Below are positions 37,597 through 46,340 of a DNA stretch of 64,000 nucleotides, one piece after another. The position numbers and the translations under genes were made by a program. Positions within the stretch are counted from its first letter, which is position 1. Every line of letters begins with the position of its first letter. Source of the stretch: Paenibacillus tianmuensis (GTDB lineage: Bacteria; Bacillota; Bacilli; Paenibacillales; NBRC-103111); contig NZ_FMTT01000018.1 of assembly GCF_900100345.1 (NCBI RefSeq), positions 1-64,000 on the forward strand. Direction: 5' to 3'. Below the pieces are notes generated by a model, which searched no databases, had not been told where the DNA came from, and saw only the letters and a program-made list of their open reading frames with translations.

Positions 37597-38388
37597 TTAC
37601 GGTTTGTCCGGCTTGCGGTCCGCTTCGGCCGCCTCCGGATCATCGGCATTTTCCGTCTGCAGGCGCTGTTGTTCCGCTTCTTTCTCAGCCAACTGCTGCT
37701 GCTTCTCCTGCAGCTTTCCGAAGATCAGGTTAAAGTGCCAAAACGATACGACTGCGATCAAGCTTCCCATAAAAAAAGGAATCAGGAACGTAAACACGCT
37801 AAAACTGATGTACAGAACGATTCCGTTCAATACGATCATCGAAAGCGACCGCACAGGATTGCCGATCGTAATTAACATCGCATTTTTGACGATTTGCAAA
37901 ATTTTCATGTGCAGGTGCGAAAGGATCGAGAAGAAATGGAACAACGAAATGATCAATAGCACGGTGAGCGATAGCACCAGAAACCGCAAAATGCCAAAGG
38001 CCCCCGTTTGATTTCCATAAAACTGGAAATTCGTATACAAAATAACGCCAAGGATAACATAAATCAGACCGCCAAGCAAGCTTTGGACAAAGTTATCCTT
38101 GTAGCCGCGGAAAAACGTCTTGAACAGCGGCACATCCTCTTCCCCGGTCAACCACTTGCGAGTCACGCAGAACATCGCCGTCGTTGACGGAAAGAGGGTG
38201 AATGGCGCGACAATGGCCATCAAAATAAGAGTTTGCAATGCTTGATCGGCCGTTTGAGACTTCAAAAAAACGAGCCCCAAGAAAAAGAAAGGAATGGCAC
38301 ATATGACCCACAGTACGTTGATAACCGATAGTCTCATGATCCATTCGGAAATACGGTAAAACCCACCCATGATTCCTCGAAATTCCAA
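37597..38388 (-). CDS. YesL-family (DUF624) membrane protein
   Basis: A 263-residue membrane protein of the DUF624/YesL family. There are about five to six hydrophobic segments, for example VINVLWVICAIPFFFLGLVFL, LLGGLIYVILGVILY and FGILRFLVLSLTVLLIISLF. The conserved FRGYKDNF segment and the TAMFCVTRKW region are typical. The C-terminal 45 residues are hydrophilic and Glu/Gln-rich. Members often accompany carbohydrate ABC transporters, but none is present here. Function is unknown. The first Met at 38388 lies after a GGGCATAGG-like region; a later start is possible. It is downstream of a divergent YjcZ-type microprotein gene. Confidence 0.88.
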   Translation of the reverse strand: MEFRGIMGGFYRISEWIMRLSVINVLWVICAIPFFFLGLVFLKSQTADQALQTLILMAIVAPFTLFPSTTAMFCVTRKWLTGEEDVPLFKTFFRGYKDNFVQSLLGGLIYVILGVILYTNFQFYGNQTGAFGILRFLVLSLTVLLIISLFHFFSILSHLHMKILQIVKNAMLITIGNPVRSLSMIVLNGIVLYISFSVFTFLIPFFMGSLIAVVSFWHFNLIFGKLQEKQQQLAEKEAEQQRLQTENADDPEAAEADRKPDKP

Positions 38389-38600
38389 ATCCTATGCCCT
38401 CCTTCATCTATATGCTTTATTATAGCCTATTTCAATCCATCTAGGTAGCCGTCCATACATAATGCTGCAAAGAACATATGCTAAAGTACCAACCGCAATT
38501 AGCCCCCGGATGCCGAGGAGCTCTACTTGCACATGAGAACCGTTATTCGCCCGGATAACGCTGTTTCTGGTGGTAAAATACAGGAGGGAGGCTGGTCAAT

Positions 38601-38696
38601 ATGGGTGGTTTCGGAGGAGGATTTGGGACTTCTACTGCTGTTATTTTGGTTCTGTTTATTCTGCTGGTCATCGTTAGCCGCAGCTTATTTTTCTAA
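38601..38696 (+). CDS. YjcZ-family microprotein (31 residues)
   Basis: Very short frame starting ATG at 38601 and ending TAA at 38694-38696. GGAGGG-GG lies 9 bases before it, an excellent ribosome-binding site. The product, MGGFGGGFGTSTAVILVLF then ILLVIVSRSLFF, has the Gly-rich start and single hydrophobic segment of the YjcZ family of Bacillales sporulation-associated peptides. Such peptides are thought to sit in spore or cell membranes; the role is unknown. A terminator follows within 20 bases, so it is its own unit. Expression in the mother cell or forespore is inferred from the family, not from a visible sigma-factor site. Confidence 0.85.
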   Translation: MGGFGGGFGTSTAVILVLFILLVIVSRSLFF

Positions 38697-38716
38697 TCGT
38701 GCATTAATTAGGAAAT

Positions 38717-38755
38717 GGCAGGCATGTGTGAATACGTACATGGCCTGCCTTTTTC
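38717..38755 (+). terminator. Terminator of the YjcZ microprotein gene
   Basis: GGCAGGCATGT and ACATGGCCTGCC form a stem with an inner CATGT/ACATG pairing, followed by TTTTT. It ends the plus-strand unit just before the helicase terminator. Confidence 0.85.
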
Positions 38756-38762
38756 ATTCCAC

Positions 38763-38805
38763 AAAAAAAGAAGCAAGCCCGCCAAAGTTGGCGCGCTTGC
38801 TTCTT
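38763..38805 (-). terminator. Terminator of the cshA-like helicase gene
   Basis: On the minus strand AAGAAGCAAGCGCGCCAAC and GGCGGGCTTGCTTCTT form a strong stem followed by TTTTTTT. Confidence 0.9.
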
Positions 38806-38810
38806 GTTTA

Positions 38811-40394
38811 TTACACGAGTGTTTCTTCGTTCGAGCGGTTGGAGGAACGGGAGTACCCTCCGCGATTGTCACGGTCCGAACGGCCGCGGCTATCGCGGTC
38901 GCGTCCGCCGTCACGGTATCCGCCGCCGCCGTCGCGACGGTTGCGGTCGCCACCACGATAGCCGCCGCGGTCGCCGCCGTAAGGACGATCGTTGCGGCGT
39001 GCGCCGCCAGCCGTGCCGTAAGAGCCCGACGGTCTGCGTCCGTTGCTGCGGATGTCCGGTCTTCTTTTCTTCGCACGGAGCGGATCTTCCGGTGTCAACT
39101 CGATTTCGATGTCTTTCTTCTCGCCGGTAAGCAGCTTGAACGCCGCAGCTAGAAGATGCACGGAATCGTGCTGCTCCAGCAGGGAAATCGCAAGACCTTT
39201 AAATTGATTGTGGTCTTCGCTTTGCATCGCTTCCAGCACGCGCTCTGCCGTCATTTTTTGCTTCCCTTCGATGGCTTCCGCCAGGCTCGGCATCGGCTTG
39301 CGGGAAATTTTGTGACGCGTGATTTTCTCGATAAAATGCAGATGGTCGATCTCGCGCGGCGTAACGAACGTAAAGGCTGCGCCTTCCTTGCCCGCACGGC
39401 CGGTACGGCCGATCCGGTGCACGTAGCTTTCCGGGTCCTGCGGCAGGTCGAAGTTGATGACGTGCGTAACGCCCGATACGTCCAAGCCGCGTGCGGCTAC
39501 GTCGGTTGCAACGAGTACGTCGATGCTTCCGTCGCGGAACTTGCGCATTACGTTGTCACGCTGATTTTGGGACAAGTCCCCGTGCAGGCCTTCTGCAGTA
39601 TAGCCGCGCTTCTGCAATGCTTCGGAGAGCTCGTCGACCCGGCGCTTCGTCCGGCCGAAGATGATCGCAAGATCCGGCGCCTCCATGTCGATCAAGCGGC
39701 AGAGCGCTTCGAATTTCTGGCGTTCGTGAAGCTCGATGTAGGATTGGTCGATCAGCGGCGCGCTGACTTGCTTCGGAATAACGGAAACATGCTCCGGGTT
39801 GGTCAAAAACTGCTGAGCCAGCTTCTGAATGTTGATCGGCATCGTCGCCGAGAACAGCATCGTTTGACGCTCATCCGGTACGAGCTTCAGGATCGATTGG
39901 ATATCATCCATGAAGCCCATGTCGAGCATTTCGTCGGCCTCGTCCAAAATGACGGTTTGCACGTCGTCGAGCTTAATCGTTTTGCGGTTGATGTGATCGA
40001 GCAGACGGCCCGGTGTACCGATGATGATTTGCGGCTTTTTACGCAGCGCGCGAATTTGCTTTACGATATCTTGACCGCCGTAAATCGGCAGGGAGCGAAT
40101 GCCCTTGAAGCGTCCCAGCTTCTCGATCTCTTCCGCTACCTGGATTGCCAATTCACGTGTGGGGCACATAATCAAAGCGACGATACGCTCTTCTTTAATG
40201 TCGATTTTGTTGATGAGCGGAATGCCGAATGCCGCGGTTTTCCCCGTTCCCGTTTGCGCTTGGCCGATAAGGTCGCGTCCCTCCATCGCTATCGGAATGG
40301 CTTTTTCCTGGATCGGCGTCGACTCCTCGAAGCCCATTTCCGTAATTGCGCGAAGTACCTTTGGCTCTAAGCCGAATTCACTGAAAGTTTTCAA
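38811..40394 (-). CDS. cshA: DEAD-box RNA helicase (CshA-like)
   Basis: ATP-dependent RNA helicase of 527 residues, likely part of RNA degradation and cold adaptation. All motifs are present: the Q motif near [13 protein letters not shown], Walker [23 protein letters not shown] in [11 protein letters not shown], and HRIGRTGR. The C-terminal part (about 430-527) is basic and rich in Arg-Gly and Arg-Asp with GGYRGG-type repeats, a tail that binds RNA and partner proteins. This tail has strongly biased codon use for Gly and Arg. The upstream 250 bases may form a long leader, common for cold-induced helicase genes. It has its own terminator. Confidence 0.95.
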   Translation of the reverse strand: MKTFSEFGLEPKVLRAITEMGFEESTPIQEKAIPIAMEGRDLIGQAQTGTGKTAAFGIPLINKIDIKEERIVALIMCPTRELAIQVAEEIEKLGRFKGIRSLPIYGGQDIVKQIRALRKKPQIIIGTPGRLLDHINRKTIKLDDVQTVILDEADEMLDMGFMDDIQSILKLVPDERQTMLFSATMPINIQKLAQQFLTNPEHVSVIPKQVSAPLIDQSYIELHERQKFEALCRLIDMEAPDLAIIFGRTKRRVDELSEALQKRGYTAEGLHGDLSQNQRDNVMRKFRDGSIDVLVATDVAARGLDVSGVTHVINFDLPQDPESYVHRIGRTGRAGKEGAAFTFVTPREIDHLHFIEKITRHKISRKPMPSLAEAIEGKQKMTAERVLEAMQSEDHNQFKGLAISLLEQHDSVHLLAAAFKLLTGEKKDIEIELTPEDPLRAKKRRPDIRSNGRRPSGSYGTAGGARRNDRPYGGDRGGYRGGDRNRRDGGGGYRDGGRDRDSRGRSDRDNRGGYSRSSNRSNEETLV

Positions 40395-40652
40395 ATGATT
40401 TCAATCTCCTTTGTTCTAGGGTTCTTTTGTCTATACCCTTAAGTGCGCTCCTATCTTCTATTTTTAATCTCTTCATGAAACACCTTCCAAGCCGTGTCAA
40501 AATGAACAGTCAAGGCCGTACTTAAGAATATCTTTAGTAGTATAGCATACCCTGCAGCCATATTCCAGAATTGTTCAAACTTGAAACCCAAAATCGCCGA
40601 ATATCGTATATAATAAATATACTCGTCGATTCTGAAAAGGAGCGAAATACCC

Positions 40653-41186
40653 ATGTCCATATGGAAAAGAGTCGGTTCAATTCTTAAAAGCAACAATCCG
40701 GAGCCGGAAGTGAAGCCATCGAACCCGCTGGAGGAAACGATGGTCGGCGATATTATTAACGTAGACCTCGAAGAATATGTCGTATCCGGCAAGGCCGTTT
40801 ATTTTGACCGCGGTTTCGCGCCGCACCGCTTTGCATATTATCTGCAAAACGGCAAGCATATATCATGTTTGCTTGTGGAAAAAGGGCGCACGTACGAATG
40901 TTTTTTATGCGAATTTGTGGAAGGCTCGCTTGACGATCCGAACGACGTGCCGTCCGTGCTCGACATCGGCGGCGAAGTCACGTACCACATGGAGCATAAC
41001 CGCACGGATACGGTGCGGGTCGAGGGCAACACCGATTTCCGCGCGGGAGACGAGGTCATGTTCTGGCGCTATTTCGGTTCGGAGAACCGTTATTTCTTCC
41101 TTCAATGGCAGGACGGGAAATATGTCGCTATGGAGGGTACCCCGACGCCGTCGGGACAAATTAAATTTATTAAGGGCTCCCGATGA
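40653..41186 (+). CDS. DUF4178-domain protein
   Basis: A 177-residue soluble protein of the DUF4178 family. The segment GDIINVDLEEYVVSGKAVYFDRG, and APHRFAYYLQNGKH after it, carry the family pattern. AAGGAG precedes the start by about 10 bases. Function is unknown; in other Firmicutes such genes travel with DUF4247, DUF350 and spermidine synthase-like genes. Here the next gene is indeed DUF4247, 61 bases downstream on the same strand, so the pair is probably co-transcribed, but the DUF350 and synthase members are missing. There is no signal peptide. Confidence 0.85.
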   Translation: MSIWKRVGSILKSNNPEPEVKPSNPLEETMVGDIINVDLEEYVVSGKAVYFDRGFAPHRFAYYLQNGKHISCLLVEKGRTYECFLCEFVEGSLDDPNDVPSVLDIGGEVTYHMEHNRTDTVRVEGNTDFRAGDEVMFWRYFGSENRYFFLQWQDGKYVAMEGTPTPSGQIKFIKGSR

Positions 41187-41247
41187 CCGTCAGTCTTCAT
41201 TTCCATAATCGGGTTCTTAAACAGCTTGGAACGGAGGTGACCGCCGC

Positions 41248-42027
41248 ATGATCAACAAATTGTCCAAATGGATTGCCATCCTGCTGGTATTCACGTTGCT
41301 GGCCGCCTGCGGCGACGCCGGCAACTATGTTAAAGACAACTATTCGTTAATTGACGTTCAAGGGCAAGGAAAGAGCACGGCCAAAATTTATTCCGTCGCC
41401 GGAAAAAACGTGCCAACCGTCGCCAAAGAAATTGCAGACAAGGAAAAGCCGACCGAAATGAGCAAAGATTCGGAAGAACGGATGTTCCTCGTCTACGATA
41501 ATAAAATCATCAACGTACAGAAGGATACAAATACCGAAGGGAACACCTTGGTTGAGGTCGACTCCATCCAATACGCCAAAGAAAACTACAATTCCTCGTT
41601 CCTACAGGGTTATGTTGCGGCAACGCTGCTGCAATCCCTGTTCGGAGGCGGATGGTTCAACAACAGCCGCGGTTCGGACTCCGATTACAAGGGGTACACG
41701 TCGAGCAAGCGTTATAACGATTACGGCAAGTACCAATCCACCCCTTATCCGGGGTCGACAGACTCAGCGACCAAGCCGCAGCCTTCGACGTCCGGCCGCA
41801 AGGGAAGCTTCACCACGACGCCGTCGAATCCGCAGACTACGACACCGTCAAATTCACAAACAACCACACCGTCGAATCCGCAGACCGGCACACCACCGAA
41901 TAGCAAACCGACCGTAGGGGATTCGGCCAGAAAGAACGACGGCTCCAAACCGACATATAAGACGCCTTCCTCCGGTTCCTCGAAACCGGGCACCAGCTCG
42001 CGCTCCGGATCGTTCAAGCGCAAATAA
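41248..42027 (+). CDS. DUF4247-domain lipoprotein
   Basis: Membrane-anchored surface lipoprotein of 259 residues. The lipobox LLAAC places the lipid-modified Cys at about residue 20. The DUF4247 region follows (about 25-140, with SVAGKNVPTVAKEIAD). The C-terminal 110 residues are low-complexity, rich in Ser, Thr, Pro and Lys, with a short tandem repeat of the TPSNPQT kind repeated about three times (41820-41890). It follows the DUF4178 gene and is ended by a strong terminator. GGAGGTGA lies before the ATG. Function is unknown; the tail is likely a flexible spacer in the cell wall. Confidence 0.88.
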   Translation: MINKLSKWIAILLVFTLLAACGDAGNYVKDNYSLIDVQGQGKSTAKIYSVAGKNVPTVAKEIADKEKPTEMSKDSEERMFLVYDNKIINVQKDTNTEGNTLVEVDSIQYAKENYNSSFLQGYVAATLLQSLFGGGWFNNSRGSDSDYKGYTSSKRYNDYGKYQSTPYPGSTDSATKPQPSTSGRKGSFTTTPSNPQTTTPSNSQTTTPSNPQTGTPPNSKPTVGDSARKNDGSKPTYKTPSSGSSKPGTSSRSGSFKRK

Positions 42028-42031
42028 GACC

Positions 42032-42072
42032 GCCAAGCTTTCCCTTAGCCAAGGGAAGCTTGGCTCTTTTTC
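42032..42072 (+). terminator. Terminator after the DUF4247 gene
   Basis: CCAAGCTTTCCCTT and AAGGGAAGCTTGG form a near-perfect stem with a 3-base loop, followed by CTTTTT. Confidence 0.9.
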
Positions 42073-42133
42073 AGCTTTCGGGGTTCAAATCCGTAAAAAC
42101 GCTTCATACTAAAAGCATGCGGGAGGTGCATTC

Positions 42134-42988
42134 ATGTTTCAGTTTCAACGTTCCTGGATCGGTTCTTTCGTCGCCTGCATTCTCGGCTCGGCTCTGATCG
42201 CGTCGAGCTTCAACCTGTTCTTGATTCCCCATCAATTACTCAGCGGCGGCATTTCCGGCGTATCCATGCTGGTCGGTTATTTTACGGATTGGAACATTTC
42301 GCTCTTATTTCTTATCTTTAATGCGCCGCTGCTGATTTGGGGGCTGCTGACGCTCGGGCGCAAATTCATTATTCTGAGCGTCATCTCGGTTATATTGACC
42401 ACTTGGTTCATGCAGCTGATCCCTTCGACGACCGCCAGCAAAGATTTAATTATGTCTTCCGTTGCCGGGGGCGTGCTGGTCGGGATCGGAACCGGCATTT
42501 CGATGCGGGCGGGCGGGTCGACCGGCGGTTTTGACATTATCGGTTCCATCCTCACGCGCAAGCGGGATTTTTCGCTCGGCACGTTTCTGTTCGGTCTGAA
42601 CGGCATTGTTATCGTAGCGCTCGGCTTTTTTAAAAACAATTGGGACCTGGCCTTGTACTCCATGTTGTCCATGTTCATAACAGGCAAAATCATCGATACG
42701 ATTCATATCCGGCACCTAAAAGTAACCGTCTTCATCATCACCAAGAAAAAGGATTTGCTCCTGAAGAAAATGCAGAAGCTCAAGCGCGGCGTCACGGTCA
42801 TCGATACCGAAGGAGCATATACGAAGGAGTCGCAGCATATGCTGATGACGGTGACGACACGCTACGAATTGAACGAACTGCAAAGCCTGGTGCGCCAATG
42901 GGATCCGCAGGCTTTCGTCAACATCACCGAGACCGTAGGCGTCATGGGTTTGTTCCGCCGCTCGGACCGGAGCGAACCCGGCAATTAA
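42134..42988 (+). CDS. YitT-family membrane protein (DUF161/DUF2179)
   Basis: A 284-residue membrane protein. Five hydrophobic helices come first (about 10-185), with the family segments LFLIPHQLLSGGISG and GTGISMRAGGSTGGFDIIG. A cytoplasmic C-terminal DUF2179 domain of about 80 residues (VTVFIITKKKDLLLKKMQKLKRGVT) follows. The YitT group is widespread in Firmicutes, sometimes called a 5-formyl-THF or transporter-like protein, but the substrate is unknown. GGGAGGTG precedes the start. It is a single gene between two terminators, with its own upstream region of about 60 bases. Confidence 0.9.
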   Translation: MFQFQRSWIGSFVACILGSALIASSFNLFLIPHQLLSGGISGVSMLVGYFTDWNISLLFLIFNAPLLIWGLLTLGRKFIILSVISVILTTWFMQLIPSTTASKDLIMSSVAGGVLVGIGTGISMRAGGSTGGFDIIGSILTRKRDFSLGTFLFGLNGIVIVALGFFKNNWDLALYSMLSMFITGKIIDTIHIRHLKVTVFIITKKKDLLLKKMQKLKRGVTVIDTEGAYTKESQHMLMTVTTRYELNELQSLVRQWDPQAFVNITETVGVMGLFRRSDRSEPGN

Positions 42989-43124
42989 GCAAAATTTCCG
43001 GTACATAGAACTTCAGAAATATGCTATACTGGAAGGGTAATTTCATACCGTTTTTCCAAGGCTTAACCTGAATTACTCGGAAGTCCTGATCTCTAAACAA
43101 CAGATGACGGGAAAGGTGATGCTT

Positions 43125-43313
43125 GTGGAAACCGTAAAATTGGCAACCATTGTCATGAGACTGACGCCGGAATTGTATCCATTCCTTAAGAAGCGCGAGC
43201 TCGAATCGGAGATCGTGCTGCGCAACGGACTGGAAGCTCTCGAAACAGGGGATGCCATGGAAATTATTCAATACAGCATTTCGGAACATCAAAAGGCCGC
43301 CTTCCTTCATTGA
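43125..43313 (+). CDS. Small conserved-looking protein of unknown function
   Basis: A 62-residue product with start GTG at 43125: AAAGGTG lies 6 bases before it. An ATG at 43104 has no ribosome-binding site. The sequence reads MRLTPELYPFLKKRELESE and LEALETGDAMEIIQYSISEHQ, soluble and helical, without signal peptide. I do not recognise a family. It lies between yitT and tatA on the same strand, with a terminator after it and a TATACT at about 43024, so it is probably a separate unit. The terminator and ribosome-binding site support a real gene. Confidence 0.65.
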   Translation: METVKLATIVMRLTPELYPFLKKRELESEIVLRNGLEALETGDAMEIIQYSISEHQKAAFLH

Positions 43314-43341
43314 ATAAGTAAAGCGTCATAACAAGGTTAAG

Positions 43342-43390
43342 ACCGCTCTCCGACCGCCCGCTGCGGTGGCAGGAAGAGCGGTTTTGTTTT
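43342..43390 (+). terminator. Terminator after the small gene at 43125
   Basis: ACCGCTCT and AGAGCGGT form a stem enclosing a smaller GC-rich hairpin, followed by TTTTGTTTT. Confidence 0.8.
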
Positions 43391-43536
43391 ATGCCCCTAT
43401 TCGGAAGGCAGCTGCAATCCGCTAATTTTTTTTAGGATTGTCCTAAAAACGTTGTCTTTTTGTAACAAGAATATGTTATAGTACAATTAATTAAATGGTA
43501 TGCTTAGATCATACCATTTCGGAGGTGTACTTAACT

Positions 43537-43785
43537 ATGGGAGCCTTTTCCCCTTGGCACATCATTCTGATCGCTCTCGTCGCTTTGCTTTTGTTTGGAC
43601 CGAACAAGCTTCCGGAGCTCGGACGCGGTTTCGGCAAAATGTTCCGCGAATTTAAAGATGCAACTTCAGGCAACGGCGGCCGTTCCGACGATAATCCTCC
43701 GGAACCCGAAGCGCCGAAGAAAGAATTGGCGGCTCCTGCAGCTTCGTCCGTAAGCGAACCCGTTCAGCCGACAACGAATAAATAA
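43537..43785 (+). CDS. tatA: Twin-arginine translocase subunit TatA/E-type
   Basis: Pore-forming component of the Tat protein exporter. After MGAFSPWH it has one short membrane helix (IILIALVALLLFG), then the amphipathic helix LPELGRGFGKMFREFKDA with the FG pair, then an acidic, Pro/Ala-rich tail. Length is 82 residues, usual for TatA. The start at 43537 is set by GGAGGTG about ten bases upstream; a longer in-frame extension from 43495 is not supported. No tatC gene is next to it. It ends in a terminator, and its last 120 bases are overlapped in antisense by the end of an MFS gene. Confidence 0.93.
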   Translation: MGAFSPWHIILIALVALLLFGPNKLPELGRGFGKMFREFKDATSGNGGRSDDNPPEPEAPKKELAAPAASSVSEPVQPTTNK

Positions 43786-44970
43786 TTCTATTACGATGAA
43801 ACCATCCGTCCCATCAGGCCGGATGGTTTTTTTGCGGTAATACGCATGCGTGCCGAGCAGCAGCACCGCTGCGATACAAGCCATCCCCGCTCCCATGTAA
43901 TACATGGTCGAACCTCCCCATTCATCCTTGATCCAGCCTCCGACCGAACCCCCGACAATGCCCGCAAGCCCCAGAAACACCATAGATAGCATCGATTGCC
44001 CCGTCGATTGCAGTTCCTGCGGCACAAGCCGGACAACGTATTGGACCGAAACGATCCAAAAGGCGGCGAACGTAATGCAGTGCGTCGCTTGTAATAACAT
44101 CAAGACGAACGGGTCCGATACCCAGCCGTACAACAGCCAGCGAATCGTGTACAGCACCGCCACGATCCCCAGCAGCGCCAGCTCGTGAAACCGGTGCATA
44201 TAGCGGCCGAGCAGCGCGAAGGTCGGAATTTCCGCCCCTGCCGCAAGCGCCCAGGCCCATCCGGCCATCGAATCCGTGGCCCCCAAATCTTTCAAGTACA
44301 GGACGAACAGCCCGTCGTTCATCCGGTGCGGCACCATGAGCACGAAGATCAGCAGTAGAAACCATAAGAAGCGCTTGTCTCCGAACAAGTTGCCTAGCGC
44401 CTTAAGAGAAATGCGCTCCCCGGTTCCTTTCTCGTCTTTAAGAAACACGAGCAATACGAAAGGCAGCACCCAGATGCTCCAATATACATAAGGAATGCTG
44501 TTCATTCCGCCCAAAGCGGCCAATACATAACCGGACGACAGCGCCAACAGCGTAAATCCCATCGAGCCCCACATCCGGATCGATCCATAGCTTTGCCCGG
44601 CTTGCAGCGCGGATTTAATCGACACCGTATCGAGCAGCGGCACCGACGATTGCATAAAGAAGTACAGCAGCAGCATAAAGAGCAGCGCAAGGGTGTACCC
44701 GCTCGTCTCGAAAATGCCGATGCTCGACAATACCGTCATGACCCACAGTCCAAAGATGGTCGTCTTCAGCGTCCGGTAGCGGTCGCTCAAATAGCCCCAG
44801 ATCGGCTGGGCGAAGATCGTCACAAACGGCCCGATCATCATAAGCAGTCCGATCTGCGAGGAAGAGTAGCCTTTTCCTTCGAAGTAAATGGGCAGAAACG
44901 GCAGGAGGACGGCAGTGGTTGCATAGTATGAAAAGTTCAGACCCCGCAGCGTCCAGATTTGTTTGTTCAT
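43666..44970 (-). CDS. MFS transporter (nucleoside permease-like, PF12832 type)
   Basis: A twelve-helix permease. The start MNKQIWTLRGLNFSYYATTAVLLP and HRMNDGLFVLYLKDLG are shared with a second transporter at 52336, so the two are paralogs of the MFS_1-like group, which includes nucleoside permeases. The normal C-terminus would fall near ATCGTAATAG at about 43790. Here the frame stays open past it for about 45 residues, copying the antisense of tatA. Those codons make an unlikely Arg-rich tail (RCRLNGFAYGRSCRS). A lost stop or a small shift near the end is likely. The stretch also includes the tatA terminator. Confidence 0.85.
   Translation of the reverse strand: MNKQIWTLRGLNFSYYATTAVLLPFLPIYFEGKGYSSSQIGLLMMIGPFVTIFAQPIWGYLSDRYRTLKTTIFGLWVMTVLSSIGIFETSGYTLALLFMLLLYFFMQSSVPLLDTVSIKSALQAGQSYGSIRMWGSMGFTLLALSSGYVLAALGGMNSIPYVYWSIWVLPFVLLVFLKDEKGTGERISLKALGNLFGDKRFLWFLLLIFVLMVPHRMNDGLFVLYLKDLGATDSMAGWAWALAAGAEIPTFALLGRYMHRFHELALLGIVAVLYTIRWLLYGWVSDPFVLMLLQATHCITFAAFWIVSVQYVVRLVPQELQSTGQSMLSMVFLGLAGIVGGSVGGWIKDEWGGSTMYYMGAGMACIAAVLLLGTHAYYRKKTIRPDGTDGFIVIELFIRCRLNGFAYGRSCRSRQFFLRRFGFRRIIVGTAAVA
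43797..43834 (+). terminator. Terminator after tatA
   Basis: AAACCATCCG and CGGATGGTTT form a stem with an 11-base loop, followed by TTTTTTT on the plus strand. It lies inside the overrunning MFS reading frame of the opposite strand. Confidence 0.85.
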
Positions 44971-45083
44971 CCGGTACCGGTCCTTTTTTGATGTGTCGTT
45001 TAAAATCTATCAGAGCTCTCTATCGGATTGCCGACTCTTTTATTATAATGATAGATATCAAACTAGCAAGGAGAGACTTATCC

Positions 45084-46262
45084 ATGGAACTTTTATTGGC
45101 CGCGTTCCTCATGGCCTGGGGTGGCGTCAGCGCCGATCATCCCGATGCGACGTTCGAGCAAGTGGCCCAAGCTTCGATCAATTCCAAAACCGCCGTCGCC
45201 CAGCAGCCTTCCCCCGGCGGGAATCTGTTCGACCGGCTGACTCCGGTGGACAAGCAGGACCCGCAGAAGGATGCGCCGAAGGTCAAAGGCATTTACGTCA
45301 CGGCGCACAGCGCAGGCGGCTCGCGTATGAACACGCTGCTGAAGCTGATGGACGACACCGAGTTGAATTCGATGGTCATCGACCTGAAGGACGACTGGGG
45401 GTACATAACGTACGATACTGGCAATCCCGAGCTGAATGCGATGGATACGACGCAAAAAATTATTACCGACATGCCGAAGCTGATGAGTACGCTGCAGGAG
45501 CACCAGGTATACCCGATTGCCCGCATCGTCGTCTTCAAAGACACCGTACTGGCAAAAAAACGGCCGGACCTGTCTTTTGTGAATCCGGACGGCTCCGTCT
45601 GGGGCAATGGCAAAAATCCGCCGGAAAGCTTTGTGAATCCGTACAAGAAAGAAGTATGGGACTATAATATCGCGATTGCGAAAGAAGCGGCCAAGGCAGG
45701 CTTCAAGGAAATCCAGTTCGATTACGTCCGGTTCCCGGAAGGCTTCGAGAAGCGGGCCGATACGCTGAAGTACGATAAAGACGAGCGTTCCCGTATCGAA
45801 GCCGTTGCCGAATTCGTGAAGTACGCGCGCGAGCAGCTCACCCCCTTGGGCGTTCGGGTATCGGTTGACATCTTCGGCTATGCCGCATCCGTACCGGCCG
45901 CCGAAGGCATCGGCCAAGATTTCCAGAAGATTTCCCAGAACGTCGACGTCATCTGCCCGATGATTTATCCGAGCCATTATTCTAGCGGTTGGTACGGCGC
46001 CAAGGTGCCGGATGCCGCGCCATACGTAACGATCAATGGAGCCATGAAGGATACCGCCAAGAAGCTCGAACCGCTTCAAGCCCTGAAGCCGGTCGTCCGG
46101 CCTTGGATTCAAGACTTCACCGCCACATGGGTACCCGGTCATATTCGTTATGGCAAAAAAGAGATCGAAGATCAAGTGCGTGCGCTGAAAGATAACGGCA
46201 TCGAAGAGTTCCTGCTATGGAACGCCGTTAATACATACACGTCGAACGTCGATTACAAATAA
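45084..46262 (+). CDS. Putative glycoside hydrolase-like protein (DUF4015 family)
   Basis: A 392-residue protein. The N-terminal hydrophobic stretch MELLLAAFLMAWGGVSA may be a weak signal peptide. The core is a TIM-barrel of the DUF4015/putative glycoside hydrolase family, with GIYVTAHSAGG, SMVIDLKDDWG, IQFDYVRFPEG and CPMIYPSHYSSGWYG as strand-end motifs. The Asp in QFDYVRFP is the likely acid-base or nucleophile position. The start at 45084 has AAGGAGAG 9 bases upstream; an open frame from 44919 has no support. A TATAAT at 45044-45049 fits a promoter. The substrate is unknown, likely a wall polysaccharide or glycan. Confidence 0.9.
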   Translation: MELLLAAFLMAWGGVSADHPDATFEQVAQASINSKTAVAQQPSPGGNLFDRLTPVDKQDPQKDAPKVKGIYVTAHSAGGSRMNTLLKLMDDTELNSMVIDLKDDWGYITYDTGNPELNAMDTTQKIITDMPKLMSTLQEHQVYPIARIVVFKDTVLAKKRPDLSFVNPDGSVWGNGKNPPESFVNPYKKEVWDYNIAIAKEAAKAGFKEIQFDYVRFPEGFEKRADTLKYDKDERSRIEAVAEFVKYAREQLTPLGVRVSVDIFGYAASVPAAEGIGQDFQKISQNVDVICPMIYPSHYSSGWYGAKVPDAAPYVTINGAMKDTAKKLEPLQALKPVVRPWIQDFTATWVPGHIRYGKKEIEDQVRALKDNGIEEFLLWNAVNTYTSNVDYK

Positions 46263-46288
46263 AAAACCTTACCTGCGAGATAAGTGGA

Positions 46289-46325
46289 AAGCCCGCTTCC
46301 TTTCATCGAAAGGAGCGGGCTTTTA
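46289..46325 (+). terminator. Terminator between the GH-like gene and ung
   Basis: AAGCCCGCT and AGCGGGCTT form a stem with inner TCCTTTC/GAAAGGA pairing, followed by TTTTAC. The genes are convergent, so it may serve both. Confidence 0.85.
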
Positions 46326-46340
46326 CATTTGAAAAAAAAG

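Noticed and set aside
38708-39152. Ala/Thr/Val-rich frames opposite the helicase tail
   Set aside because: They are the antisense and shifted frames of the Arg-Gly repeat coding sequence.
41745-42036. Minus-strand repeated Val/Gly-rich frames
   Set aside because: They reflect the antisense of the Thr/Pro repeat tail of the lipoprotein.
44919-45083. Upstream extension of the glycoside hydrolase-like gene
   Set aside because: It covers the MFS start region in antisense and a promoter; the ATG at 45084 has a proper ribosome-binding site.
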